DNA of 64,000 bases from Glandiceps talaboti (GCF_964340395.1 NC_135563.1:18092151-18156150); one strand, 5' to 3'; numbered from the stretch's first letter, positions 11,701 to 63,026 are shown. The notes: generated by a model from the letters alone, not told the origin. Numbers and translations are program-made.

Positions 11701-13551
11701 CACATAACCAAGGCACTGCTATCACCCACTTTCTACCACATGCAACGATAACAGTTTTAGTTTGTATCTGTCTCAGTTTTGCTGAATGTACATCTTCCAT
11801 AATCTGAAACTTATACTTTCTGTTCAACACCTATTTCCTGTTTGTCCACAGCTTAGAGAGAGACTTGCACTTCTTAAAATTGCTGAGCGAGAAGGTGAGG
11901 AGGAGAAACGAGATGAGATTTTAGCAGCAAAGCAAGCCAAAGATCAACTATTAATGGATAAACTAGAGCAGATTTCTAAACACAGGGCAGCTTTGGGAGA
12001 AAGAGCTGCACTAAAGTAAGTATTTTATGTTCATTACCAAGTTTTGTTTTATTTAAAATGTCAAGTTTATTGAATAATTCAAAACCTTAAAATTACAACT
12101 GATCAAAATCCATATTCATTTATATTTATAGAAGAAAACTGGATGATCTCAACGGAATTCAACACACCAGGACTTTTTACTGTATAAATGTTGTCACAAT
12201 ATAATTTGATGTTACAGCATTATTACCATATATAGTGTTACAGCACAATTACCGTTTATGGTATTATAACATAATTACATATATGGTATTGCAACACAAT
12301 TGCCATATATGGTGTTACAACACAATTACCATATATGGTGTTACAAGTACAACACAATTGCCATATATGGTGTTACAACACAGTTACCACGATCAGATGA
12401 GATCAGACCAGACGATTGACAATGATGACATGGATGAGTCATGTAAATTGCTACTAAACTGAATATTCTAATCCTACTTACAGACTAGAAGAAAAGAGGA
12501 AAGTCAAAGACAATAGATTTGAAATACAAGACCCCAAAGTTGTTGAATTACAACAAAGACTGGAACAAAGGAGACAGGAAAGAATAAAAACAGCAGAAAA
12601 AATGAAAATAATGCCCAATAAGAAATCAGCGCAAAGAACACAAAGTCTCACAAAGGAAAAGGTTGGTATTTAAATTTTAATATTGATTTGAAATAAACTT
12701 ATATTCATATAAGAAAAGAAGGTGTAGTCGTAAGGAATTTACACGTAATACTTTCATCTTTGTTATTTGTGAAAATGGTTATTTTTAGAAAAAATCGTCT
12801 TTATATATTTTAAATTGGTAATGTTAGAAATAACTTTCTTAATGAAATGTGATTGTATGGTGTAATAATTTTACATTGATATGAATGAGTTATATTTGTA
12901 CAAAATGTGTTGTTACATAGGATATAATCAAAATATGTAAAAATAACATAATCCCATGATGTGCAAGTGTTAGAGTGGGTACAATAGAGGAGGATATTGT
13001 AATTAGGTATATCAACACCCACCCAACATTGCCATCCTCTCTTGTGTTTAATTATCTTAGACTTTAGTAGACCCCAAAATAATATTGTAGTCAAATATAT
13101 CAACACCCACCAAACACTATGGCTCTGTGTGTGTAACTATCTATCTACTTTAGTAGATCCTTGTCAACCTGTGATAGTTATTTTGCCAAAAAATGTCTTG
13201 CAATGTTTTGCCATAGACAGTGTGTATCAACATAAAGCTTTTGAAACACTACACATAATTGATAATTAATGAAGGCAAAACTGAAGCTGTCATCCACACC
13301 TGTTCACCAGTGATGTTCTGGGTTGGTCACATGACTCATCACTGGAATCATGTGACAGTATGTATGGTTTGGTAATCATCTCATATCATGCCTTTCATTT
13401 ACAGAAAGAGCTTGAAGCTAGTAGATGGCAGGAACTAGAAAGGACAAGGGAACGGGCAGCATCTTTGAAGGCACATGGTGTCATACGAAGTAGATCTGCC
13501 AACAAATTGTCATCATTCCGACAGATGTCAGCTGGACAGGCTGCCTCATAA
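1577..13551 (+). CDS. CFAP99: Cilia- and flagella-associated protein 99, complete, 14 coding exons
   Basis: Coding exons by GT-AG junctions and phase: 1577-1684, 3763-3907, 4596-4690, 5243-5355, 6921-7098, 7293-7373, 8280-8432, 8747-8835, 9173-9377, 10000-10194, 10933-11073, 11852-12015, 12484-12661, 13405-13551. They total 1992 bases: 663 residues plus TAA, with no frame break. The first about 165 residues form a compact helical domain containing SGCVRH, VVVNGFY, LALFRLDEL and TWIKDEW, recalled as the CFAP99 N-terminal hallmark. A basic proline-rich linker follows (about 173-215). Residues about 320-640 are highly charged and predicted coiled coil (for example EIERRRIAGKLSHEEA and EEKRDEILAAKQAK). 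There is no catalytic motif or signal peptide. Known role: an axonemal/ciliary protein of poorly defined function. The ATG follows the acceptor by 8 bases and opens the conserved helix. The donor of exon 1 (cag/gtcaat) is weak; all others are standard. The name comes from remembered similarity and synteny. Confidence 0.82.
1856..1899. repeat. (GT)n microsatellite followed by a G run
   Basis: About 16 GT units lead directly into 12 consecutive G residues, within CFAP99 intron 1. Confidence 0.95.
2148..3539. mobile_element. 1.39 kb non-autonomous DNA transposon in CFAP99 intron 1
   Basis: The left end reads CAGGGCTCGAAATTA. The right end is its reverse complement (TAATTTCGAGCCCTG), giving a 15-bp perfect terminal inverted repeat. 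The outer flanks are the direct repeat AGGGA (2143-2147 and 3540-3544), a 5-bp target duplication. Both ends carry several copies of the subterminal octamer TGGTAGTC and its complement, pointing inward and outward, as transposase-binding arrays do. No long frame is present inside, so it is non-autonomous. A C-rich tract lies at 2522-2549. The CAGGG tip resembles hAT-like ends; a 5-bp duplication fits only some hAT lineages, so the superfamily is left open. Confidence 0.8.
4925..5086. repeat. Three-copy 54-bp tandem repeat in a CFAP99 intron
   Basis: Units start at 4925, 4979 and 5033 and are over 90 percent alike by eye. Each begins TGTAAGTT (TATAAGTT in the third) and ends GCAAGTTACTGAAT. 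The first two carry a donor-like GTAAGT. Confidence 0.9.
5440..5710. repeat. Copy of a dispersed interspersed repeat
   Basis: Contains CCATATGAAAGCTTGTTACT and, further on, a stretch around CAATACTTGGTGGCCATA. The reverse complement of both parts, in the same order, recurs with divergence at 50900-51190. A weaker match (CCAAATGAAAGCTTATTCC) lies at 16800-16860. The shared layout over about 250 bp points to an old interspersed element of unknown class. Confidence 0.6.
5719..5752. repeat. (TG)n microsatellite
   Basis: Seventeen uninterrupted TG units in a CFAP99 intron. Confidence 0.95.
7885..8020. repeat. Two-copy 68-bp tandem duplication in a CFAP99 intron
   Basis: Units 7885-7952 and 7953-8020 differ at about one base (CCCAAAG versus CCCATAG), so the duplication is recent. 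Confidence 0.92.
8495..8665. repeat. Diverged short tandem repeats around TCTTGATTTGCAT
   Basis: TCTTGATTTGCATAATG and variants (TCTTGATTTACATATG, TCTTGATGTACATAAT, TCTTGATTTACATTAT) recur every 50-70 bases next to AAATTTCAT blocks. This is a decayed intronic array. Confidence 0.6.
10756..10772. repeat. Poly-C tract
   Basis: Seventeen consecutive C residues within a CFAP99 intron. Confidence 0.95.
12222..12390. repeat. Intronic minisatellite carrying CArG-box palindromes
   Basis: Units of about 26-32 bp of the form ATATGGTGTTACAACACAAT recur about five times. The junctions create the palindrome CCATATATGG at 12303-12312, 12329-12338 and 12361-12370, which matches the SRF-site consensus CC(A/T)6GG exactly. 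Confidence 0.85.
12994..13165. repeat. Two-copy 88-bp diverged tandem repeat
   Basis: ATATTGTA followed by TATATCAACACCCACC, then CTTTAGTAGA(C/T)CC, occurs from 12994 and again from 13082. It lies in the last CFAP99 intron. Confidence 0.75.
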
Positions 13552-14060
13552 AAAAAAAAAAAAGACTATATTTACTATGTATGATATTGAACAGTGTTGT
13601 TATTAAAGCCCAAATGTACCCAATTACATTGTTCTGAAAGTGAATTATATCCTGCGACTTGTGTCATTTCAGAACAACAAAAATCAAACTTTGTGAAAAC
13701 TGTTCTTTCGATGAAGAAGGGTACCCTTTCTACTCTTGGAAATCACTATAAGCAAATTTGTATATATGTACAAGACTTGAACAGATGTTTACAATTGTTG
13801 ACTGAAATTACTGCTACTGGGGTATGTGGAGACTTGTGTAATTGAAAAATAATGGTCTTTCAAACATCATATAACAAGTATTTATACATGTGTGTATAGT
13901 CCATTTATTGTGTTTTCCCTCTCCAGGATATTGCAGTTGTATTGTGAAACATTTTTTATCCCTGCAATTATGTTATGATAATAAATCCGTCCTGTATCAA
14001 TCTTGGATTTACATGTGCTTGTTTTAATTTCAAACATTTAACTATTCAATAAATTGGTTT
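13552..14060 (+). other. CFAP99: CFAP99 3' untranslated region with two polyadenylation signals
   Basis: Right after the stop codon comes a genomic run of A (13550-13562). AATAAA occurs at 13980-13985 and again at 14048-14053. Either would give a 3' UTR of about 450-520 bases. An oligo-dT primer could misprime on the A-run next to the stop and simulate an early poly(A) site. Confidence 0.5.
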
Positions 14061-14289
14061 ACAAGCAGTGAGTAAAGAGGATGAATCACAGACTGACAGA
14101 TTCATCATTGATGACACTCCTGTTTAACCACGTTTGTAAGGAGTGTATGCAATGACACATCTCTCAGTCAGCATGAATCAGATAGCACTGTAGCTCAAAA
14201 TCAAAATAATGATCAGACTCATAACATTCTGAACTACTTTCTGTAAATATAGATTTTTGTCAGTCAGAGTAAAATTACAAGTTGATTTA

Positions 14290-14790
14290 ATATTGATGTA
14301 GAAAAAACTGAGCTACGAACCAAACTACATAGCAGATTGGCCTGAAATTTGATAAGGATGTTATACACCCTTACTCATGTTACTAGGAGTGTCTTGTCAA
14401 TTGCTCAGGCATAGTGGTCTCACAAATGATGTACAAATTGGGTCAAAAGTGTGATTTTTTGTTTTAAAAAAAAGGCTTGAACTCAAAACCTACTGTGCAG
14501 ATTGGTGTGAAATTTGGTGGGGGTGTTCTTAGGCCTGTGTAAATGAATAATTGTTCATGACATTATGATCTCATAAGTAATATGTAAATTATGACTAAAA
14601 TGTGTCTTTTTGGTCAAAAATCTTGTCAGATTATCTAGAATTTGGCATAGATGTTTCTAGGTGTGTGTAGTGAAAAAATATTCAGGACATGATGATCTCA
14701 TCAGTAATATGCAAAAAAAGTGTGAATTTTGGTCAAACAGTTATAACTCAAAAACTTGTAGGTGGATGATGCTGTAACAGCAAAAGATTT
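14290..14790. repeat. Decayed tandem repeat, unit about 165 bp, three copies
   Basis: The order of blocks 'aactcaaaa, cagattggtgtgaaattt, gtgttcttaggc, gatctcatcagtaatatgcaa, ttttggtcaaa' is repeated three times with divergence. GATTGGCCTGAAATTTG, GATTGGTGTGAAATTTGG and the GATTATCTAGAATTTGG stretch mark the units. Confidence 0.75.
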
Positions 14791-15887
14791 TTTATATCTG
14801 AGGCATACAATTCTGTGGAAGTCTGGTCATGATATCACACAATTTACACTTAGTAAAGAGATGTACTTATAATTGTGTTAAAACATATAACTTGTCCCAA
14901 GATTAATTTTGATTGATAAGAAAACAAACATAATGGGATCATGCTTTCCACTTCATTGATCATTTCCAAGGGCCTTTGTGTCAGCATGGATAATTGACAT
15001 CAACAAGTGTAATTGATACCATTCTATGTTTGACTTACAAAGTTATTTTGAAACCAGCTTATATCTCCAAAATGGAAGTGAAGTAAGTGCCATGTGAAAA
15101 GAGAAAGGGTGTTATTCAACTGAGCTGTACAATCATAGACTATCTATGGAACAATACATTAGTTACTGAAGCCCAAGTAACATTACAGATTATGCAAATA
15201 AGCTCATAGATATGCGTCATGTTTAAATTATGCAAACTACTGTAATCACTGTAGCCTTCCTGCAATTGTGTAAATACCTTACACAATGACTCTAGCCTTT
15301 CTGACACCACTGATTATGCAAATTAGCTCATTATTATGCTGAAATTAATTATTTTACAATAGTGAAAATTGTAGTTTTAGAGGGGAGTTGTTCGTTTGGT
15401 GTGCCAAGTTTTCTGTGTATCAGCATAATATGTTACAACATAGACCTTCTGGTCGACTTTACAATGTTGATTGAATTATATTTGCATGGTTGTTTTATTT
15501 GACATTTGTCGATTTTGTTACTGTTAATGGTGTTTCAAACCCTACTCATTTGAACAGCTCTGATTTCATCTACAATTAAATTTAATTGTCCAATATCATG
15601 ACGTGATCATTCAGGTGCATTAACAATCTTAAATCTTTCCGCGATAATCCGATACGGTGTTTTTACAGTATAATTGGAGACTGACAGAAGCGTCCAAGAT
15701 ATGAGCCAAAAAGCCTGATTGTTAAGAAAATAGAGCAACAATATCTGCATATTGTTTTCAATATTTTAATCATTAAACTGTTACAAGGAGACATGTTTGG
15801 AAATATACCTGCCTAAATTACCTTGACACCACTTTCCGAGCCAATTGACATTCGCAATGAAAATTAACAAATCACAGAGTAATGGAT

Positions 15888-16021
<134 letters not shown>

Positions 16022-18122
16022 GGTTCCGGTATAGGATGTCAGAACCGTAGGGTATGTCGACAAGAACCACCATTTCCATATGATTTCGTTTAGATTTCTC
16101 GTCGTTCGGTGTCAACAGTTATGAAACGCATGTAACTGTTGCGGAACTATTAGAGATGCATATTATGTACTACACGGAGAACACGTGTAATGGTTGTATG
16201 TCTATGGATAATTTGGTACATGTATCGATTAATTTTGTTTGTTCTCATTGAGGTAAACATGCACTGTTTATTAGACATTACTTTAGTATAATACTGAACA
16301 AAGAAGATAAAACCTTTTTTAGTCATCGTATTGTTCAATTACACTGAGTTTATCAAACACATGGTGGCCCTATAAAATAAACTCGTCTTTCACCAAGGCC
16401 CATAGATCTGACGATGGTATTGTTTCATATTGGCATACCGTCCATAATTCGAGTCACACTAACCATTCGATTTAAACAATATGTAGTTAGATAACAAAAT
16501 AGTACGGTTATAGGTGAAGCCTTGAACCCTTGCTTTGATTCAAAAGTTCAACAAACTATAAATTAGTTATTGTACACGTTTATTGTACAAAAGTTAAACT
16601 GTTAACTTTTTCATTTAAATAAAATTGCGTTTCAAAACAGAGTGAGTTCGACTACAGGGTATGGTTAATCATGTCAGTGCATTGCAAATCATGTCAGTAT
16701 TGCATAAGCTTGAAGAATATACCCAGCGGCGGCCGGAACCAATTAGTTTGAAAAAGTACTTTGACTCCTAGCTCCTGGACTTTACTCAAAGGTCTGTGTT
16801 TGTATCACCCAAAACTTTGCCAAATGAAAGCTTATTCCGGATACCTTTGAAATCAACAGGTTTCAAAGTGAGATTGTAATTTATGTCAAGAGGTTCTCCA
16901 AAAAGTTGTTCATCTTTTAAATAAATGTCATTATGTTCAAAAATTATCCACACAACTCTGTGTAGCATTCTGTGTGTGTGGGAGGGGGGGCAAGGAATAA
17001 TTTATTAAATTTATGGGGGTGACCTTTTTGAAACTTGTAAAGGGAAGGGGGCGGTTGCGAGTTTTTCCTTACAGATATATATTTTCACTACAACCATACA
17101 CACACCCCTCCCATAAATTTGCTCATTCGTTACTCTTTCAAAATCATGTATAGTACTCTTACCTGGCAGAAAAAAGAGCAATCTTTATCATTTGGTGTAC
17201 AGCTTATGAGACAAAATGTCTGTGAGGGCAAAAAAACTCTGGGCTATTATATACTAGTAATTAATTGTTTAACAATAGTGAATTTGGAGTATTAATCGGG
17301 GAATTATTATTCAATTCTTGTTTTGTTTTCTTGAAATATGCGGGTTTTTTGCTATATGATCTGTCATCATTACTTAAATCGATGTGGTCTGAATGATTCA
17401 TACCACAGCTAGACTTTTTAAAGGATGCAACTTTTCTTTTCAGATAGCTCTGTTTGCAAATCTTAGTAGGGTTTTTTAAAAGGTAGGTCTGCCTAAACTC
17501 CATGCATCGCAGACATCACTGATATACATTATGATCATCGATGTAGTTTGAACAAATGCCCTGTTTTTACGTCTTGCATGCTTGTTTCACTCTGTCACCC
17601 AAGAAAATCTAACTTGGATGCTTTTGTATATTATCATGGAGTTTGTTTAATGTGGTTAGATGTCCTACAATACGCCTTACACACTCTGTTATCAATAAAT
17701 TTAATTGATTGCAGTATAGTCCATTTTCCATAGAATTTATGTGTAAAAAAATAATAATTAGTTTTACTGTCACATATTTACAACAAACACAGTTTGAAAA
17801 TGTCAGTTGAAAAGCGTCACATTAATTCAGACGTAGACGCGAACATTACTTATTTCAATCCAAAGACATAATTCCTTTCTTTTCCTTTCTATGAAACTTC
17901 TGTTTGTAAGAATAGCCTCGTGTATTTTCTACGTTCCATTTATTTTTGTTTTCAAGACCACATTAACACCGTCACACCCCTCCCCCCCCCCCCACACACA
18001 TACAACCCGATGACAGTAAAAATGATAGTTTAAGCTTGTTTGATGTAAAGAAATGTGTATAAGCGATTTGTATTTTTATGTCTATCATTGTGTTGTTGTT
18101 CATCATATAAACCAACTATTAG

Positions 18123-18166
18123 ACTAAATCATAGACCCTCCTCCAGGTGGAGGTCTATGACTAAAT
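18123..18166. mobile_element. 30-bp hairpin flanked by 7-bp direct repeats
   Basis: ACTAAAT (18123-18129) and ACTAAAT (18160-18166) bracket exactly 30 bases. These fold into arms CATAGACC / GGTCTATG extended by TCC / GGA across a one-base bulge, with a 7-base loop. The arrangement has the form of a target duplication around a minimal fold-back, or of the remnant left by internal deletion of a longer hairpin-tipped element. Confidence 0.55.
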
Positions 18167-18219
18167 GTATAAACCTGGTATTCAAAGCGTCATTCTGTCA
18201 GGCAGGCTATATTTTTTTC

Positions 18220-18850
18220 TAAAATGACGTGGTTCCACTTACCTGACTCTACCGTTAAACGTTAAAATGTAGTTGTCGCGAAAATGGCGCGAGAATTAAA
18301 AATAATGGCATACAATCATGACAACAGAGAGTTTATGCAAGTCCACCTCAAAATAACTTTGAACACCGTGTCTATCTATTTGGAAAGACATGTAATCAGA
18401 AGCACGGGTCGTGCTGATAAAAGCCCCTTTGAAAATATCAGATAGCAACACATCATCAGAATAGACTGTTTTAACCGCTTACACGACATCAAAATCGTAC
18501 TAATCAATACGTAACACTTTAGGCTCAAAAGACACAACTCGACTTCTGTAACATCTCCAAACTTTCACCTTCGAAAACGTCGACAAGTATTTTTTCATGC
18601 CGCGGGTTACCAAGATCGATTAAAATGATCCATACACCGCAAGTGATTTTTTTTCTAAAGTTCTTTGACAGACATCCTGTTTACATCGATGACAAAGTAT
18701 ATAAACGATCCCAGAAAAATGACGTTGGAAATGTTGAATAGTTTTGCAAGCAACTAAGTGTATATAAGTGTGTATATATAGTATTAGTGTGTGACTTAAA
18801 TCATACTATCGGAATTAACTGACGTTTTTAGTGACGTCATGTCCGGTTGT
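18220..18850. promoter_or_regulatory. CpG-richer unique stretch with a perfect CRE
   Basis: Compared with the AT-rich surroundings this stretch has many CpG dinucleotides (for example GTCGCGAAAATGGCGCGAG near 18276). TGACGTCA, the full palindromic CREB/ATF site, lies at 18832-18839. No adjoining exon was found, so enhancer or unannotated-promoter status is inference. Confidence 0.25.
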
Positions 18851-18999
18851 CATTGACAAGATTGACCACAGTCGGTTTTTAATAAAAGTAATTAGCGTAA
18901 TTTTGTTGCTTAGGTAAACACACGACACGCACATATTTTTGTTTTCCAGTAGAAAGTTGTGGCGTACATTTGTAATACCTGTCAACCATTCATCTCCAT

Positions 19000-19055
19000 G
19001 GTCATCCATCCATCCATCCATCCCTCCACATCCATATATCCATCCGTCCGTCAGT

Positions 19056-19104
<49 letters not shown>
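19000..19104. repeat. CATC and (CA)n microsatellites
   Basis: Five to six CATC units are followed by degenerate CATC/CCGT and then about 24 CA units. Confidence 0.95.
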
Positions 19105-19105
<1 letters not shown>

Positions 19106-21175
19106 TACAACATAATTTCGTATGCGAGAATAGTGCATGTTTATGGGTGACCCCATGTTTAAACAGGAAACAATATACTAATCTATATAATGCAATAATA
19201 ACAACAATACCCTATAAATATAATTATATAATACCAATAGGGAGTCATTTTCTATGTAATATGTACAATTGTTTCCTGTCTCTCCACTTTTTAAACTAGA
19301 GACTTTCAAATTGGAATGATTAATATAACTATAATAGAGTTAGTCGACAATGCCGATACAATGAGTTACACCTGATTTTTTTACTACACGCCCCCTCAGA
19401 CCACTACACTCTTTAGTGGTCTGACACACCGCGTATGGCTTGCATCTGTAATACAAACATGTCCTCTTCCACGGACAATTTAATGACTTGCCGTAATCTT
19501 TCATTTTTCTTAGTGATTTTTCTTAGTGTCTTTTTTAAAATTATTTTTTGTAGTTTATTTTCAATTTATCTTTATCTATTTCGTGTATATGCAATGTATT
19601 TATCTTATATTTTATCCTAATAACCATTTTATGGATGCATTGCATTGCCGTCAATAAATAAATAAATCATAAATAATAAAAAATCTTCACACTTATTTTG
19701 ACGATTCGTAGGATATTATGTACCGTCTTATTCTTGATTTATCGCAGACACTTATGAATCACTGAAATTAGTAAAATCAATAAAATAGAGTTTATATTTG
19801 ATATCTTTAAACTTATGTCTGAAATGTTCGATTGAGCCGTAAACATATCCCAGGTGCACATAAATACAAAAGCTGTTTTGTTTTGGAAGTTCAAATGAAA
19901 CTCAATAATCTCATGACTGTTCCTCTGAAATCTTATATATTACGTTATTATTACCTTTGGCACAAGCTGAGTTCTTCTGTGTTTTAAATACTAAGTCCAT
20001 GAAATCTCGATTACACTGCTCTAGTATAATATTAATGTCGAAACATGTCTTCCATATGATATTAAGCAGAGGAGGCTCTGATATTAAGATTGTCTTCTGG
20101 CATTACTAGAACAGTTGATTTCATACAATAGGGATCGATTTCCTCAACATGTTTTAAATTTATAATAAATTACGTCATCGGATGGTTATATATAAGTTTT
20201 ATCTTATTACCAGTTTTGAGTTCAATGAATTGCAAATGGTTGTTAAATATTTCAATAAGTAGTATATGGTGAATACCTTTCAGCTAAAAATTAAACCATG
20301 TTGTTCTCCTGAAAGGAGCAATGGAAAGAAAGTTATCCTTCTCGCCTGTAAATGCTGTTTATATATTATGAAGATCTTTTTTAAAAAAAAAAAGCGGCGA
20401 GTAAATGACAAAAATTAAGAGATTTTCAATATCCTATACATACGAGAATTCATGTACGTAGCGAATGTGTCTTCTTCTCTCGATGAACCGTGCAACACTT
20501 ATATTTGAGTAGCCGGCAAACATTATCACACTGTCCTATAAGGGAACAAGACTCAGTGGTAATGTATAAATTATGTTTATAACTAAAAATCTTTCTTTTT
20601 TCATATTTGAAATACAATTAAAGTAATACGTGCTTTTGCTATCATATGCTGTATGTAACTTTTCTCATCATCCACGCCTTGATATCTCACAAGTAGCTAC
20701 GTGTAAAAATGCGCGGACCAACCTAATCCTATTTGAAGGTTATTTAGATGCCTCACGGTTACCATGGTGATAAACTAACGGAACTTGTGAACATTGAGAG
20801 ATATAGTGGTATGGCTTTATAGAACTACATAACTAGATTTGGTAACTGTTCATTATATGATAATTTAGATGAAGCGCGAACACCAAACGATTTACTAAAG
20901 GTGGGTAAGTATGGTTTATTTGTACTGACCCTTTTTTTGGGGGGTGTCAGGGTGTCATGACATTGCACGTAGGAAATATTTACAAGATTATCATCAGAAA
21001 ACTATCTTGTAAATTTCTGATGGCCAAAATTAGAACTTGACCTTTACTGATAGAGGGCGTTTATGATTGAACTCTACGTGCTAAAAAATGTTAAAAATAT
21101 CGATCATTTTGTAATATGGCCACACGTGCTCGACCATGTTCGTTGAAAATTACATAATAAAATAAATGGATTTAA

Positions 21176-21489
21176 GCGAACGAACGAAGAAATGAATGAA
21201 TGAATGAATGAATGAATGAATGAATGAATGAATGAACGAACGAACGAACGAACGAATGAATGAATGAATGAATGAATGAATGAATGAATGAAACGGAATG
21301 AATGAATGAATGAATGAATTAACGAACGAACGAACGAACGAACGAACGAACGAACGAAAGAACGAACGAACGAACGAACGAATGAATGAATGAATGAATG
21401 CATGCATGAATGAATGAATGAATGAATGAATGAATGAATGAATGAATGAATGAATTAATGAATGAATGAATGAATGAATGAATTAATGA
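21176..21489. repeat. Block-structured GAAT/GAAC tetranucleotide array
   Basis: Runs of GAAT alternate with runs of GAAC in discrete blocks (GAAT, GAAC, GAAT, then GAAC, GAAT again), with isolated GAAA and CATG variants. The spreading of a C variant in homogeneous blocks indicates local expansion or conversion. Confidence 0.95.
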
Positions 21490-22886
21490 AATAAAACAAC
21501 CCCCCAATAAACGACCTCTCGAGAACCTCAAATAAAGTTGCAAAACTGTGTTCGGCCCAAGGTAACTTTTTCCAGGAATTTCCCTGTCCGTTTAAAACAT
21601 ATAAAGTTCAAGTGAAGTGTTTATATATATGTATATCAAAGTTTCAAAGCAATTTGTAAGATTGCGTTACGTAAGCTTTGTACGATTTACATATGAGTCC
21701 AAAACAAAATTAATTGTTTACAAATATGACCACATCTGGGATTTATTAACTTTTTTGTTGTATTAAAAGAAAAATACAAGAATATAAGTAATTACTCTAG
21801 CTCTGTATCAAATGAACAATCAAGCCTTGATAAAGTGGTCGTGTCAAAGTTTTCCCATTTTAAATATAATTTATGTTGATATTATCATAATAATAATTAA
21901 TTGTTATCATCTCTTATTTATTATGTAAACATTTGATCATATCACCTTGTATATTTCTAGTATTAAAAAGGGAACCTGGTTTACAAAAAAATGGAATTGG
22001 GTAAACTAAAACCGAGATTGGTCGTCGATATGATATCAGTGACAATAATAATTATTAAAATAATGAAGATTATTCATAAATGAGCCTCTTCGCTGCAAGC
22101 AGATTTCCAGGTGCAGATGTGCACTTTATACACATGTATTTGAACCACTGAAGAAATGATGTAAATCGGCACAACGGCACTTTTACTCTCTCAACCCCTG
22201 GAGTTTACATTCTCAGAAGTCAATGGAGATTATATGTAATTCACGCTATGTTATAACTTTATAGTCAGTCCAGGACTCCTACAGGTCCCCATTTTATACA
22301 GTTGGATTGGATGGGTCATAGTAGTCGTAATACATGTAAAGTACTAGTACTACCGTACCCAAGCAAGAACTAGAGCCATTCAGAAAGGAAGGAAATACAA
22401 TTAGTTATAAGTATGATAACACATGTTTTGTAATTAACCTAAGAACACGGGTCGGAAGTTGAATGATTAGTGAATTAATTACATGTTTGTAAGTGCCCGG
22501 GGAACACACAGTATTAAATATGTTTCTATAATGTGAATATGTATTGGTATAAGGCGTTGGATATTATAATTGTAAACGTCTGTAGACAGTGTTGGCGAAC
22601 CCCTTCCAATAGATTTTTATACAAACATACTACTGGATATCCGGTCATCGCTTCTGTCCTGATTCTCGCATCAACTGTGAGTCATGCCGAAAACTTGTAC
22701 AACGGTTGACAGACGATCGGTGTCACCACGTTAACTATTGATTTCCCCGTGATATAGGTTTACAACGCAACGAGAAGTTTTCTTCAATTCAAAATTGATT
22801 TCTAGACAAAATTTAAGCTAAGTGATAAGAGTGCCATATGCTAAGAAATATACAAAACAATGTATACAAATGACATTCACGTTTAC

Positions 22887-22973
22887 CAGGGATTCCCTGG
22901 GTGGCGAGTTGACCACCCCTATCTTATAATGGTAGTGTCCCATCAGGGCTTCGAGTGTACGTAGGCCAGCCAT
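22887..22973 (-). CDS. Possible first coding exon of a divergent minus-strand gene
   Basis: On the minus strand, AAGATGG (strong Kozak context) opens a 29-codon frame beginning MAGLRTLEALMGHYHYKIGV and ending at a donor-like GTAAAC, phase 0. The same frame stays open upstream for about 50 more codons, past 23100, with protein-like helical content (NQLADHVQALLLQNKK), before a stop near 23133. If real it lies head to head with GRK, its ATG about 127 bp from the GRK ATG, and would share a promoter. I do not recognise the product and found no convincing next exon. It may be chance within GC-richer promoter DNA. Confidence 0.3.
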
Positions 22974-23099
22974 CTTTTTATTCTGTAGCAGCAGAGCTTG
23001 TACATGATCGGCAAGCTGGTTTACCACACCCTCAAAATCGCTCGATTTTAGGGTTGGATAAAGGCCCGTAGGAGCCTCACAACCGCCGACAGTGGACTT

Positions 23100-62597
<39,498 letters not shown>

Positions 62598-62689
62598 GTA
62601 AGTATTTTCAAAGCATAAAAGATGTTGTTGAGGTTTTATCATGCCATGGAAAAAGGAGCTAGTAAATGACGATATTTGGTAAGGAACAT

Positions 62690-62772
62690 AGCCATACCAA
62701 AGTTTGGTAAGCAACATATACCAAAGTTTGGTAAGTAACATAATTATGGCAAAGTTTGGTAGGCAACATAAC
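62690..62772. repeat. Short tandem repeat with palindromic unit CCAAAGTTTGG
   Basis: Three units of about 26-32 bp (CCAAAGTTTGGTAAGCAACA, the same with GTAACA, and GCAAAGTTTGGTAGGCAACA), just 3' of GRK exon 4. Confidence 0.85.
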
Positions 62773-62991
62773 AATACTAATGCAATAAAGATGAGCTGTA
62801 TGTTACATGGGTGTTAACCTCATGTAATATACAGGTCACCTTTGACCTTAGGTGATGAAGTATGATCAATTTACCCAAAGCATGATGATACACAAATTAT
62901 AAATTTCAAATGAGTTGCAGATGATTAAAATCACCAATATATTGGTGATACATTATGCAAGTAAATAAGTAAAACAAACCTCTGACCACCC

Positions 62992-63026
62992 ACCCCCTCC
63001 CCTTTCACCCCCACCCCCTTCCCCTC
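62992..63026 (-). other. Predicted G-quadruplex motif on the minus strand
   Basis: On the plus strand there are C runs of five, four, five, five and four (CCCCC T CCCC TTTCA CCCCC A CCCCC TT CCCC). The complementary G-runs would fit a quadruplex in the GRK template strand. Confidence 0.55.

Noticed and set aside
16786-16968. 60-codon minus-strand frame that reads like protein (HRVVWIIFEHND, LDINYNLTLKPVDFKG)
   Set aside because: It overlaps a weak copy of the dispersed repeat also seen at 5440 and 50900, and has no supporting splice signals.
17261-17503. 80-codon minus-strand frame rich in Lys, Ser and Asn
   Set aside because: Low-complexity translation typical of AT-rich DNA; no acceptor, donor or family match.
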